From assembly GCA_032716605.1 (NCBI GenBank), contig CM064481.1, forward strand, positions 20,392,811 through 20,456,810: DNA of 64,000 bases, written 5' to 3'. The DNA comes from Paralithodes platypus. Lineage: Eukaryota; Arthropoda; Malacostraca; Decapoda; Lithodidae. The notes beneath the pieces were generated by a model. That model did no database searches and was not told where the DNA came from. It was given only the letters and a program-made list of their open reading frames with translations. The position numbers and the translations under genes are program-made. The stretch's first letter is position 1; each line of letters begins with the position of its first letter. This document shows positions 39,618-50,530 of this stretch, piece after piece.

Positions 39618-41313
39618 TTAACCGAGATGCATTCCGTTCCCTTCATGAATGGCAATCATGTATTCTTGTGCGATTGTTGGGTCGAGGGCTATGTTTCCAG
39701 ATTCCGTGGCGAGTTGATCTCCCCAACGTGTTAAAGTTGAGAACACATGCTTGGGCATCCAAATCGGTTTGATTCTCCTTTCCCAGGATTGGAGCAGTGA
39801 CACAGCGGGTTTGTGTAGGTCCTGCACTACGGACGTATTGACAAACTGAGTCTGCTGTAAAGCGGCTAGGTTGGTGGGGGGATCTTCAGGTACCGGAAGT
39901 CGTGAGAGGGCGTCAGCATTTGTGTGGAGTTTTCCCGGTCGGTAGTGTATCACGAAGTCATATTCTTCGAGCGTTTCTCTCCATCGTACTAGTAAGGCAG
40001 AATTGGTCTCGCATTTCCGTAGCCATTGCAAAGATTGGTGGTCGGTAATAATGTCCAGTTTTGCTCCTAGGACAAATGACCGGAAATGGTTTAGGGCCCA
40101 AATGACCCCGAGACACTCGCGTTTGGTGGCAGCATAATTTTGTTGGGCTAGATTTAAAGTGGAGCTAGCATAGGCAATGATGCGTTCTATTCCTTCCTGA
40201 ACTTGGGCGAGAACTGCTCCAATGGCGTATAATGATACGTCCGTGTAGAGACGAAATGATTGCTGGTAGTCGGGAAATGACACGGTAGGTGCTTGTACTA
40301 GTCTTTCTTTCAACTCTTCGAAGGCTGCGTTTCTGTCAGGTGTCCAAGAAAAGACTGTGTCCTTATGGGTGAGTTGATGCAGTGGGCGGGCTATTTCGGC
40401 GAAGTGTGGGACGAAACGTCTGTAGTAGGTGGCTAATCCCAGAAACGAGCGAACTCCTTTCACAGTAGTGGGGGGTTGTTGGTTATGGATGGCAGATAGT
40501 TTCTTGGGGTCAGGGGCTATTCCTTCGTCAGATATTACGTGACCTAAGAAATCGACCTTGTTCTTTGCCATTTCGCACTTGGAGGGTTTGAGTTTGAGTC
40601 CGGCCTCTCTTATTCTCTGTAGTACTTGTTCTAACCGACGCAGGTGTTCCTCCCAGGTATCAGAGTAGACTATTACATCATCCAAGTAGGCGAGACAGGT
40701 TTCCCAAGTCAACCCTTTGAGGACTGACTCCATCAGTCGGGAGAAGGTGGCAGGGCCATTGCAGAGGCCAAATGGTAGGACATTAAATTCGTACAAGTGG
40801 CCGCCGCTGGTGGAGAATGCCGTTTTCTGTTGATCTTCTGATTTTATCGGCACTTGCCAATACCCGGCTTGAAGATCCAACGTGGTGAACCATTTGGAGC
40901 CGTGGAGAGAGTCGAGGGAGTCGTCGATCCGTGGAAGAGGGGTGGCGTCTTTGATGGTGGCATCGTTCAATCGGCGATAGTCCACGCAGAAGCGAGTGGA
41001 CCCATCTTTCTTTTTTACTAGCACGACGGGAGAGGACCAAGGGCTAATGGATTGGGTAGCAATGCCTGCATCCAACATGTCTTGTACTTGTTGTTCCTCT
41101 TCTTGTCGCTGAAGGGGGTTCTTCCGGCGGGAGGGTTGACGCAAGGGTGGGCCTGTGGTGTTTATGGCGTGTTGTTCTAGGTTGGTCTTCCCTATTTCGG
41201 TGGCAGTTTGGGCAAAAACGTCGCTAAATTCTACTAAGAGGGAATGCATTTGGTGTTTTTGTTGGTCTGAAAGAGATTCGGGAATGGAGGGTAATTTCAA
41301 ACCACTGGGGGCC
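39618..41313 (-). CDS. RT and RNase H of the long-LTR Gypsy
   Basis: This begins right after the poly-C run; no ATG is needed if it is joined to protease by frameshift. RT: SPVVLVKKKDGSTRFCVDYRRLN, TLDLQAGYWQVPI, NVLPFGLCNGPATFSRLM and the catalytic CLAYLDDVIVYSD near residue 205, then FLGLATYYRRFV. RNase H: LYTDVSLYAIGAVL near 352 (Asp-Ala-Ser is Asp-Val-Ser), AATKRECLGVIWAL, IITDHQSLQWL and NADALSRLP. It ends at a TAA near 39618 within the integrase zinc domain (HEGNGMHLG), which is the first of several stops in integrase. Confidence 0.85.
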
Positions 41314-41331
41314 GGGGGGGGGGGGGGGGGG

Positions 41332-42666
41332 TGGTATGGCTAGGTCATCAAAAGTCTCTAGGTCCCCGATAATGAGACCTCTTGGCAAAGTGAGTACCTC
41401 CTCTGAGATATTGGCAATTAGTATGGTATTTGTTTGAGAGATGTTAGATGGTTGGATTAGGCAGCGGCCTTGATTGGTTGACAAGTGAGTGGGTGTCAAT
41501 ATCATGGAGTCCTGAGGAATGGGGTGGAGGTTAACCCATTTCTGGTGGTTAGGGGGAATGTTGCATTTATCCTGGATGAAGGCGGGGCTGACTACAATGG
41601 AATTGTATGGGACGGGAGATCCTGGGCCGTAGTTAGTGTTAGTGTGTGTGGGTATGTGTGTAGTCTGTGTTTGGTTAGTCATAGAAAACGCGGAGGGGAG
41701 GGGGGTCTGTGACATTTCGGCTTGAGCCGGAAGAGTGGGAAGTATAGAAAACAGAACTTCCGAGGGGGACTGAAGGGTGTTGGATGGTACCTGCACATGC
41801 ATTTGATCATCAGATAGGGTATGTATAGGACGTGACATTGTATCAGGGGTGATCTGAAAAGATGGAGGCATGGAAAATTGTACAGGATGGTCATTGGTAT
41901 GGGGAGTATTCAGCAAAACATGTGAAGAAGGGTGCTTGATGTTTTCTGGAAGAATGGTGGCAGAATATGGGTTAGGGGAACGAGCGTTATACAAATATGT
42001 GGGTTTGTCTCTTGAGGTTGGGAGGGGGATAGGGACTGACTGGAGGGCATTCTTTCGTTTACGTCTCGTATTCTTAGGGGGTATTTTGTGAATTTGGGGT
42101 GGAGGATTTTCTTTATTTCCGGACGAGGTTTGAGGGAGTTGAATTTTAGAGGTTACTTTGTTCTTACTTTGGGGGTGATTGGCTGATCCACAGTCTTGTG
42201 ATTCAGAGGGCAACAGGACTCTTTGAATGAACTGGGGGGGGGGGAGGGGGGGTTTGTTTTTTATTTGGATTTTTTTTTTCTTGAATGAGATGAGTCGTTG
42301 GCCGCAATCTATTTGGGCATGGAGCTTTTGGAGGAGGTCAAGTCCTAAATATCCATCGTAATGTTGACAATCGGAAGCAAAAACTATGAAGGGATGGTAG
42401 CAATTGGCATGGGGAGCAGGAGTAGTCACGCTGAGAGGTTGTGTTTCTCCCCGGAGTGGCAAGGGAGTGTCTCCGGCACTGATTAACTTGGATTTAGTGG
42501 GCAACAGCGCCCCAAACCTGCGGTGATGTTGGTCAAAGAAAGAATTGAATAGGCATGATCTAGCGGTGCCAGTGTCGACCAAGAAACGGACAAGTACGTC
42601 CTGAACATAGACACGATGATAAACAGGGGCAGTCTTTTCACTGCGGGGGTCCCCCGCCGAGGCCAT
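41332..42666 (-). CDS. Protease of the long-LTR Gypsy with long linker
   Basis: It starts at ATG 42666 (MASAGDPRSEK), 16 nt after gag ends. Aspartic protease motifs: VRFLVDTGTARSCLF near residue 30 and DGYLGLDLLQKL near 103. A poorly conserved Pro/Thr/Ser-rich linker of about 300 residues follows, ending in TLPRGLIIGDLETFDDL, similar to the pre-RT segment of other Gypsy elements. The frame then enters a run of 18 C residues (coding strand of 41314-41331), after which RT is in another frame. Confidence 0.78.
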
Positions 42667-42682
42667 TGTGGGCGGGGGAGAA

Positions 42683-43639
42683 TTAAAAATCCTGGTGGTC
42701 TATTTCTGACTCTTCCAGTATGTCGTCCGTAGCTGCAGGGCTCATGGGGTAAACGGCATCCTCCTGTTCAAAATTATCGACATCTTCTTCCTCAACAAAC
42801 TCCTCCTCATTTACAGAAATGCGAGGTTGGTTTGGTCGGGATTTTGCGGAGTCGCGAATTTCATGCAGGGCACACCTTGGGCTACATGCAGGGAAATCAT
42901 AGGGGTTTACAATGACAAGAGTGGGGTTCTTACTTTGGCTGCCGCTGTAGGCTTTGTTGCGGTTATAAATCCGCCGTAAGGAGTTGGGCTGGAATCGTGG
43001 TCTGTTAGGCTGAGGTTTTCCGGAGTTGTAGGCTGGTTTGGAGGTGGCAGTTTGAGGGTTGCGATAGAGGTTGGCGTCTCTAGGGTTCGTAGCATTTTGT
43101 GGGTGGGTGGTAAACCTTTTTATGGCGGCAATTTTTGGCGTCTTCGCGGGTTGCACTGCCAAAATTCGCCGGATGGTGACTAGATCTTTCTGGAACCCAA
43201 CGGGGTCGTGCACTGCGAAATATTCTTTAACTGCTGAGGGCAACACTGAGACTAAGTTAACTAAAGTCTGCTGATCCTGTTGGACCTTAGGTAGGGTTGG
43301 GAATGAAGATTTGATATGTTGTGAAATGGTGCTCAACGTTGCATCCAAATCACCTTCGTACTTTGTATCCTGAATACGGGTGTGGGCGACGAAGATGCCC
43401 AATGAGGGTTTGATGGCTTCAATAACAATGGGCCTGAAGTCATCCCACGAGAGGTCAGGGGTTACCTGTGATGCGACTAAGGAAACGGCTTTTCCCAAGT
43501 GTGTAAGTAATATGGCAATTTTCTCTCGATCTGTAGTATATGCCAAATCTAGCACAGGCTTCACAATGGCCATGTATGTTTCTATTTCGTAGGTCTCCCC
43601 ATCGTATTTCGGGATGGGAATGTGAGAACGGGCTGCCAT
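42683..43639 (-). CDS. Gag of the long-LTR Gypsy
   Basis: ATG 43639 (MAARSHIPIPKYDGETYEIETYM) was chosen because the in-frame extension upstream has no ATG and runs into the PBS region. The 318-aa protein has a capsid-like N-terminal half (DREKIAILLTHLGKAVSLVASQVTPDLSWDDF), a basic Pro/Asn-rich segment (residues about 190-250) that may bind RNA, and an acidic C-terminus (NEEEFVEEEDVDNFEQED). No CCHC zinc knuckle is present; CSPRCALHE is not one. It is intact. Confidence 0.75.
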   Translation of the reverse strand: MAARSHIPIPKYDGETYEIETYMAIVKPVLDLAYTTDREKIAILLTHLGKAVSLVASQVTPDLSWDDFRPIVIEAIKPSLGIFVAHTRIQDTKYEGDLDATLSTISQHIKSSFPTLPKVQQDQQTLVNLVSVLPSAVKEYFAVHDPVGFQKDLVTIRRILAVQPAKTPKIAAIKRFTTHPQNATNPRDANLYRNPQTATSKPAYNSGKPQPNRPRFQPNSLRRIYNRNKAYSGSQSKNPTLVIVNPYDFPACSPRCALHEIRDSAKSRPNQPRISVNEEEFVEEEDVDNFEQEDAVYPMSPAATDDILEESEIDHQDF

Positions 43640-43712
43640 TTCTCTTATTATTATGCTTCTATTGCTTCCAACAAATGAAGTGCAGTGAAATCCTTTTTTA
43701 GCCGAATCGAGA

Positions 43713-43730
43713 ACCACCGCTAGCCGCCAA
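43713..43730 (-). other. Candidate primer-binding site, long-LTR Gypsy
   Basis: On the minus strand the LTR end GGGCATAACA is followed by TTGGCGGCTAGCGGTGGT. TGG at the second base fits a PBS. The tRNA was not identified. Confidence 0.5.
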
Positions 43731-46700
43731 TGTTATGCCCTGATTTTCTACAGGTTTAACTGAGTGTAGGTAGGTTTGGCAGGACTGGGCTATGGGGCTT
43801 CATGCACAGGACACAAATGAAAGCAATATAGGGCATAAATAATAGCTGAGTAAATGGTTTATAATGCAGCTTTATTCTCCGAAAAATCACTGGTAGAATA
43901 TTGGTTATATGTGAATTCGAAACAATGGCAAATTGGATAAGTCTGTGTGTACTTCTGGACTTTTATAATCTCTTAGCACTGTTCGCGGATTTGGATAGAG
44001 TTCGTTCGCCTCCCACTTCCAACGTTCAGGAATAATTCTTCTGATCACCTGTCCTCAACGATACGTAGGCTATGGAAATCCTTAGTTATCTTGAGCTGGT
44101 GTGTCGGGGGTTAACAGCGACTCCGTGGCCGTCCAAGTTGTCCGATAGTGTAGAGAAGGTTTACAGTTGGGCTAATTTGTCTAGCCGTTGATGACACGTC
44201 GTTATGGGACTCCTACTGAAAGCCTTAAATGCCTCTGTCATCGGCGTAGCCAGAGAAGAGAGTGGATCGAAATAACGTAAGACAATCGGGAGAACGACTT
44301 TTCTTACTAATTCTGGCCTTATGAGGAGGTTCAGACGTGCAAACGGCTTTTCGCCTTTCGGTCAAACAGACAATTGTTTGCCCAGGAATCTTCTCGTCGA
44401 GTTTTCTCCTAAACTCGCGTAATCCCTTCTAACATAACCAGATCTTTCTATCTGGGACCGGTTATGAGTTATGATTGCTCTTAAACCCAAAGTAGTGGCG
44501 AACCGGCTGACAATACGTTTATGAGACAATCAATAAGAATTTACGAATCGGTTGTTGAAAGATATAATCTTGCCCCTGGTTTCTCAGTTGCAACAATATA
44601 TTGGTCAAGGATTGATTCATTCCCTCACAGAGGCACTTGGATCGCGAACACCGCAAATCACTGTATATCCTGAGGGTGGAGCTGGGTAATATATCCACGA
44701 CTTGCGGCACTTCCGTGACGTAGCTTATATTCTCTCTAATTGGCTTGTTTTTTGGCGCGCAACTATATATATATGGAGGGGGGTTCCTTTGTCTAACTTT
44801 TGGATGTCGGAGGGGAATACAAGTTAATTTAATCCCTTGGTTGAAGAGGGTAGCATTAAAGGTCTATTATAAAGTTAGCATGTAGGCCGCAATAGGAATT
44901 ACCTTTTTTCTGACATTTACTCTAAGACAAAATAATCATTAATATGAGTTGAGGGAGGATGTTGGGGAAACAAAAAACTAGTTTGTCCAGCGCCTTTGGA
45001 CTCGAGCGGTAAGGCAGCCTACGTTAATATTATCTCTAGAATCCTCCTCTGAGTTAGCTGAAATGCTATTAGGAGTCTAAGACGGGTTAAGGGGGACTTG
45101 GGGGTTAGATAAGAACGGGATAAGAATAGGATTTAGGATGGAATCGAAAACTTGGAGGTTGGTATGGGTTGTAACTACCTGGAGTTTCTAGCAAGAATTT
45201 GGCGGGCATAAGGAGGTAGGTAGTCCTACGCGAGGGGGAGATGCTGGGCCTCTTTGAGAGGAGAAAAAGGGGGGTTAGCCTCGCGCGCATTAATTCACTG
45301 CCCCAGGTTGTAGGGGTGGTTAGTTATGTTAGGGGATAGTTAAAGGAGGTACCAAATAGGTTTGTACTCTCTGCTTATGGAAGCTTGAGAAAATGACTTG
45401 CTCGGCACAATTTAACATCCTGATGGCATCCTTTTTAGAGGGAGTTATTAAGCTCGGGTTGGTATGAAAAAACGACAGGGTGGATAAAAGGTTACCTAAG
45501 CATGCTTGTTACTACGCAAAGTATTGGTGGATTAATGAGAGTTAACTTAGGAAAAAATGACATGCATGATTTGGACGGTATTTTTGCCGTCGTTAATATA
45601 AAAGTATAGGACCTGGTTGAATAACTCAAGTTCAATTGTATAACTACTTAGGTGCTAGAACGAATCCCGGAGCATAGGGTAATATACATTTATCTTTTAA
45701 ATGGAGAGAAAAACTAGGTGGCTTCCCTAGAGCTCTCTGAGAGGATCGTATTTAGATTTGTTAATTAATCTTATATAAAACAACAGAGATACGAAAAACA
45801 GAGTAGTGTGGACTGTGGACTAGAAGGGATGACTGATTAGATGTATAATAGGTGTGGAAAGAGACGGAAAAGGAGGAACACAAGGGTGAAGGAAAAAGAA
45901 ATACTTAACTTACGAAAACGAAATGCGGGTATAAAATGACGGTATTAGTCGTTAATATAAAGCGAATGAACCCTGGTTGAAATGCACGGAATACGATTCG
46001 ACATGGGCAGTGCCTCTGTGTCAGATCATATCGATCGGGCAATTTCTGGTTCATATAATATCCTAGGCACTAAAACGAAACAGCTGAGCTTGGGGTCGGT
46101 GGATGTGACATATTTATGGCCTATACCCTCTTTCAAGGGAGTGGGAGGGGGGCATAGCCTCGCGTGTTCTACCCCTACGGTTCAGGTGGGGAGTGTGGTT
46201 TACTTAGGTTAGAGGATCGTGAACGAGATACTAGAATAGGTTTGCACTCTCGGTATACTGGGGTTCGAGTCGGAACTGACTCGGCACGGAATATAAAAAC
46301 ATCCTGATGGGCGTCATGCGAGAGGAAGGTTTGTGCAGTTGGGTTGGTAGGCCTACGGAGAGAGGACAAAAGGACAGGGTGGCTCAAAAGTTTACCACTG
46401 GGCACGCGGTCACTAAGCAGAGTAGCGTGAATAAAACTTTTTCTTTAACTTAGGAATGGGTACATGCATGAGTGACATCGATCTATCTCATAATGGAGAG
46501 AGAGAGACTAGGTAGTTTTCCTGCACTTCTCTGGAGATGATCGTATGCAAATTGGATATTAGTAATTATATAAATCAACAGATATGGATTAGTACAAGCA
46601 CAGGGTTAGGTTAGTTTTCTGTGGATCGGTGGCATACATAGAAAAACGGGTTTTCATGGGGTAACAATTGTTGAGGCGGTTGTACCGAGTTCAACACAGT

Positions 46701-47474
46701 CACCGTGGACACACACGACGCGGGTATTATAGTTTACGTCTTCTAAAAATTAGGGGGCAGGGTTGTTACATAATTAAATACCTGACTGACCTAATCACGA
46801 TCTGATTGGTTGTTGAATGGAGACAAGTTGTCTTTAGATCGCCGTCGTACCTACACAATGAAAGTAACATATATAGTCTGCATGCATGGTTGGTGCCTTC
46901 ATTAAATACATACTTAGTCGGTACATCAAGAATGTTCATTGTTAAAGTAATGTGGTCTGTATATTAGAAGGCTGTGATTGAGGAGACGTATACATATGTG
47001 GTTATGTGAAAGGAAGAAAACGAAGTTGGTGTGTTGTGGGTGTCTTGGATGTGGGAACCTACTACTTGTGGTCGACCTGCCTTTGGACCTTTTGTTTTTC
47101 CGGCCGTGTTGGGGTCGATCCTTTGGTCCCGTCGTTTGAACCTAACATATTCGAAAGGTTGTGAGTATAACACCTTTGGTCGAAGTGTCTTTGTGATCTC
47201 TTGTTTTCCTGCCGTGTTGGGGTCGATCCTTTGTTTCCTTCGTTTGAACTTAACATATTCGAAAGGTTGTGAGTATAACACCTTTGGTCGAAGTGTCTTT
47301 GGGATCTCTTGTTTTCCGGCCGTGTCGGCTTCCTTTGATCCTGTGGGTGCGTATTTTTCTTTCCGGCTGTTGGGTCCTTTCGTCCCTGCCGGCTTCCGTT
47401 CTGGTTCTTGCGGAATTGTTACTGGGTTGTGGGTCAGGAGGTTGGTGGGGGACATTCTTTTTGGTGGTATTTTA
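43731..47474 (-). repeat. 5' LTR of the long-LTR Gypsy
   Basis: 3744 bp, near-identical to 33373-37094 with small indels. It should hold the promoter for minus-strand transcription. The copy of the extra reading frame here (46964-47455) is partly out of frame relative to the 3' LTR copy. Confidence 0.92.
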
Positions 47475-48802
47475 GATATGGTATGGGAGGGAGAAGAGGA
47501 GAATTAGTGGAGGAGGAGGTGGGGATCAGGAGGTCAGAAGTGTGGGAAGCAATGAAAAGAGTGAAGTTGGGGAAAGCACCAGGAACAGATGGAGTGTGTG
47601 GGGAAATGTTGAGGTATGGTGGTGAGATAGTGATCGAATGGGTATGGAAAATGTGCAAACTAGCATGGGAGAAGGGGAATGCACCCGATGACTGGAAGAC
47701 TGGCATAATAGTCCCCCTATATAAGGGCAAAGGGGAAAGAGGATTGTGTGGTAATCACCGAGGAATATGTCTTTTAAGCGTAGTAGGGAAGGTGTACAGT
47801 AGGGTAGTGATTGAGAGAGTGAGAGTGAGAATGGAGAAATGGATAGGCGATGAGCAGGGAGGTTTTAGGAAGGGAAGAGGATGTGTGGATCATATTTATA
47901 CCCTAAATTGTGTTGTGGAGAAATATCTGGAGAAGCAACAAAAGGTGTATGTTGCTTTATGGACTTGGAGAAGGCCTATGACGGAGTGGATAGAGAAGGT
48001 ATGTGGAAAGTACTTAGAATATACGGAGTAGATGGCAAGTTGCTGAAAGCAGTGAAGAGTGTGTATGAGGGTGCAAAGGCGGCAGTACGTGTGGAGAGTG
48101 AGCAGAGCGAGTTCTTTGACCTGAATGTTGGTTTGAAACAGGGGTGTGTGATGTCCCCATGGTTGTTTACTGTATATATGGATGGAGTCATGAAAGAAAT
48201 ACTAGGAAGAGCAGTGGATGTTGGTGTATTGCTGAAAAGGGAGGGAAATGAGTGGAAGCTGCCTATACTGCTGTTTGCGGATGATACAACTCTGATGAGC
48301 GATAATGAATGGGAGTTGCAGGGTCTGGTAAATGAGTTTGGAACAGTGTGCGAAAAACGGAATTTGAAGGTAAATGCGGGGAAGAGCAAAGTTATGGTCT
48401 TCGAAAGGAGTGAAGTCACAGAGTGTGAGGTGAAGTTGAACGGTCAGGCTATGGAGATCGTCAGCTTTTTTAAGTATCTGGGCAGTGTGTTGAGTAAAGA
48501 TGGGACTATGGATGAAGAAGTTCGGGAGAGGGTGAAACAGGGGAAGAGGGTTGTAGGAACGTTGAAAGCAGTAACAAGAAATAGGGTGGTCAGTATGGAA
48601 GTGAAGAAGTCCTTGCATGACAGTGTGGTAATCCCGACACTAACTTACGGAAGCGAAGCATGGACGTACGGGAAGAGACTCGGACCAGGAGTGAGAGCGG
48701 TGGAAATGAGTTACTTGAGAAGTGCGTGCGGAGTTACATGGAGGGATAGACAAACGAATGAAGAAGTAAGAAGGAGGTGTGGTGTAGAGGTAGATGTGCT
48801 GG
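47475..48802 (+). pseudogene. RTE-like LINE reverse transcriptase
   Basis: RT motifs in order: GKAPGTDGVCGEMLR, GIIVPLYKGKGERGLCGNHRGI, DEQGGFRKGRGCVDHIY, then after a 1-nt deletion near 47955 the motif A CFMDLEKAYDGVDREG, GLKQGCVMSPWLF, the catalytic LLFADDTTLMS (near 48270) and NAGKSKVMVFERS. The thumb and connection FFKYLGSVLSKDG and LTYGSEAWTYG follow. The N-terminal piece (KKLFWKEVKKVRE…RWREYFNELLNV) is at 33195-33372, before the Gypsy insertion. Catalytic residues are intact but the frameshift inactivates it. Confidence 0.82.
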
Positions 48803-49086
48803 TGTGGGGATCGGTTTTTACATCATACCCGAAAGAGGATTTATGGAGCTCCGATCTTACTCTCAACCATCTGAACAATTTTACCAACACACCAAAACTT
48901 TGTTAAATGCGGAAATAGCCTCACGAAAATATCATGCCCTGGTGGGGGCACGAACTCTCAACCCTTGGGTGTGAGTCAGACACCTTACCAGTTAGACCAA
49001 TAGAGATATCCCACTTGGCCTGTTCGGCTCAGGGTATTTCCGCATCCGAGGTCTGTTTAGGCTAGCCTATTTTCACTGACTTTACA
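48803..49086 (-). repeat. TRIM-like LTR, left
   Basis: 284 bp. Matches 49339-49622 with about ten substitutions and no length change. Confidence 0.88.
48936..49012 (-). promoter_or_regulatory. tRNA-Val-like sequence, left LTR copy
   Basis: Same as 49472-49548 with a few substitutions, including gactcacac for gcctcacac in the anticodon arm and gttgagagtt for gtcgagagtt in the box B region. Confidence 0.6.
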
Positions 49087-49338
49087 CTACTTCACCTTCC
49101 GGGAAGCGAAAGCTCCGAACAGAGAGGAACGAACAGAGAGGAACAAGCTTGAGCCGAATCGACCGAGAGTCCGTCAGAAAGATGAACGGGAATGGCGAGT
49201 CAACTTCACTGAGCGGTGCACCACACGCACCTACTAACTGCCCAGTTGGCAACTCGCTTGGGCGGCTGGCAACTTCCACAACCCTACCCAAGCGCGTCTC
49301 ACAACACTCCCTGCTCTCTCCTATCCTCTTCCTTGTCC

Positions 49339-49622
49339 TGTGGGGATCGGTTTTTACACCATACCCGAAAGAGGATTTGTGGAGCTCCGATCTTACTCTC
49401 GACCATCTGAACAATTTTACCAACACACCTAAACCTCGTTAAATGCGGAAATAGCCTCACGAAAATATCAAGCCCTGGTGGGGGCACGAACTCTCGACCC
49501 TTGGGTGTGAGGCAGACACCTTACCAGTTAGACCAATAGAGATATCCCACTTGGCCTGTTCGGCTCAGGGTATTTCTGCATCCGAGGTCTGTTTAGGCTA
49601 GCCTATTTTCACTGACTTTACA
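49339..49622 (-). repeat. TRIM-like LTR, right
   Basis: 284 bp. Second terminal repeat, followed by CTGG and the resumed LINE. Confidence 0.88.
49472..49548 (-). promoter_or_regulatory. tRNA-Val(CAC)-like sequence in LTR (Pol III promoter candidate)
   Basis: The minus strand reads TTGGTCTAACTGGTAAGG (box A-like D arm), TCTGCCTCACAC (anticodon loop CTCACAC, anticodon CAC) and GGGTCGAGAGTTCGTGCCC (box B-like T arm). The order and spacing fit a tRNA. The acceptor stem is poor, so it is not a functional tRNA gene. The left LTR copy is at 48936-49012. Confidence 0.65.
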
Positions 49623-49892
49623 CTGGAAAGTGTGAAAAGGAACAACTTGAGATGGTTCGGCCATATGGAACGTATGGAAAGCGAGAGAATGATTAAGAGG
49701 GTGTACGAGAGCGAGGTGGAAGGACAGAGAGGGAGAGGTGCACCGAAGGAGAGGTGGAAGGATGGAGTGAGGAAGTATATGAATGAAGGCGGTGCTGATT
49801 GGGAGGAGGGGCATCGACTGACTGGGGACAGAGGTGCATGGGGGCAGTTCGTTCGTGGCCACCCCTTCGGGGATCACGACGTCAGGCAATAG
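49623..49892 (+). CDS. RTE-like LINE C-terminal segment
   Basis: Resumes in phase after the TRIM-like insertion (target CTGG). It encodes VKRNNLRWFGHMERMESERM, RGRGAPKERWKDGVRKY and the closing block ending GDHDVRQ, stop at 49890-49892. It is immediately followed by the ATAG tail. Confidence 0.82.
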   Translation: MESVKRNNLRWFGHMERMESERMIKRVYESEVEGQRGRGAPKERWKDGVRKYMNEGGADWEEGHRLTGDRGAWGQFVRGHPFGDHDVRQ

Positions 49893-49905
49893 ATAGATAG
49901 TTTCA

Positions 49906-50530
49906 CTCAGGCAAATCTCTGACATCTCGGATGGACAATCTGAATGTAGTCGCCTGCATTCAGAAACAAGACTCGGTGAGGTCTCAAGTGTTACATTATC
50001 TCACAGAACGGATATTCATGTTAGCCCAAAAGCTGCAAATATCTTTTCATGCTACCTATCTGTCCAGTGTTGCCAACCTATGGGCAAACGCTTTGTCAGG
50101 AGGACGGAGCACACTTATGGAGTGGACCCTAAAGCAAACCTTTTTTCAAGAAATGGTTATTTGAAATACTATGCACAAGTAGATCTGTTTGCATCCAAAC
50201 AGACGAGCAAGTTACCCCATTACTTTGCTCATTGGGAGCAAACCCTGGCAGGAGGCTCGGATGCGTTTTGCGAGGTACTGGAACAGATGGAGGTCTATTT
50301 ATCTGTTTCCACCTCCAGACGCATCAGACGTGTCACATTATCAACAATCTACAGGCATATCGGGGGATGGTTTCTCTGATGCCTCCAGTCTGCCTGGCTC
50401 AGGTGTGGTACTTCCCCCTGAAGGCATGATGCAGCAACCCGGTGTCACTCCCATTTTCGAATATTCACTTCAAGACGATTGGAAACCTTAAAACCTTGTT
50501 AACTTTGGGGGAAGTGTCACTTCAAAAATA
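49906..50530 (+). pseudogene. DIRS-C pol fragment, second part
   Basis: Continues RNase H: SRMDNLNVVACIQKQD, FHATYLSSVANLWANALSGG (Asp to Asn in the ADALS motif), YYAQVDLFASKQTSKLP and WRSIYLFPPPDAS, in two frames. It matches DIRS-A 575-1150 in order. It ends near 50530, where DIRS sequence in the opposite orientation begins. Confidence 0.78.

Larger units (their letters stand above)
37775..42252. repeat. Set of long G homopolymers inside pol and the extra frame
   Basis: G runs at 37775-37793 (19), 38582-38601 (20), 41314-41331 (18) and 42234-42252 (11 and 7, split by one A) are C runs on the coding strand, encoding poly-Pro. Two of them sit exactly where the reading frame changes. Confidence 0.9.
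33373..47474 (-). mobile_element. 14.1-kb Ty3/Gypsy retrotransposon with 3.7-kb LTRs
   Basis: Minus-strand element inserted in the LINE with target repeat GATAT (33368-33372 and 47475-47479). LTRs are 43731-47474 (5') and 33373-37094 (3'), unusually long. Order: gag, protease, RT, RNase H, integrase, then a Pro/Thr-rich extra reading frame that runs through the polypurine tract into the 3' LTR. The LTR reads TA…CA in element orientation rather than TG…CA. LTRs are highly similar, so insertion is recent, but integrase contains stops and several frames change at poly-C runs. Confidence 0.9.
48803..49622 (-). mobile_element. 820-bp TRIM-like mini LTR element with tRNA-like sequence in its LTRs
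   Basis: Two 284-bp direct terminal repeats (48803-48086+1000, i.e. 48803-49086, and 49339-49622) begin TGTGGGGATC and end TTTACA. They flank a 252-bp noncoding interior. The target duplication is CTGG (48799-48802 and 49623-49626) and the host LINE frame is continuous across it. A purine-rich stretch (GGAAGGTGAAGTAG on the minus strand) borders the left repeat, suggesting minus orientation. Each LTR contains a tRNA-Val-like stretch. No coding capacity, so it must depend on another element. Confidence 0.78.
33143..49905 (+). mobile_element. RTE-like LINE, split by a Gypsy and a TRIM-like element
   Basis: Its own sequence is 33143-33372, 47475-48802 and 49623-49905, about 1.85 kb, 5'-truncated and inserted in DIRS-C. 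It contains an RT with a C-terminal LRWFGHMERM block and ends with (ATAG)n at 49889-49900. The first 30 bp (gctggaaagtgtgaataggaa…) copy a stretch of its own 3' region (48799-48802 plus 49627-49655), so its 5' junction is chimeric. The clade call is tentative. Confidence 0.75.

Noticed and set aside
48936..49548. Functional tRNA genes
   Set aside because: No good acceptor stem and location inside terminal repeats; treated as tRNA-derived promoter sequence.
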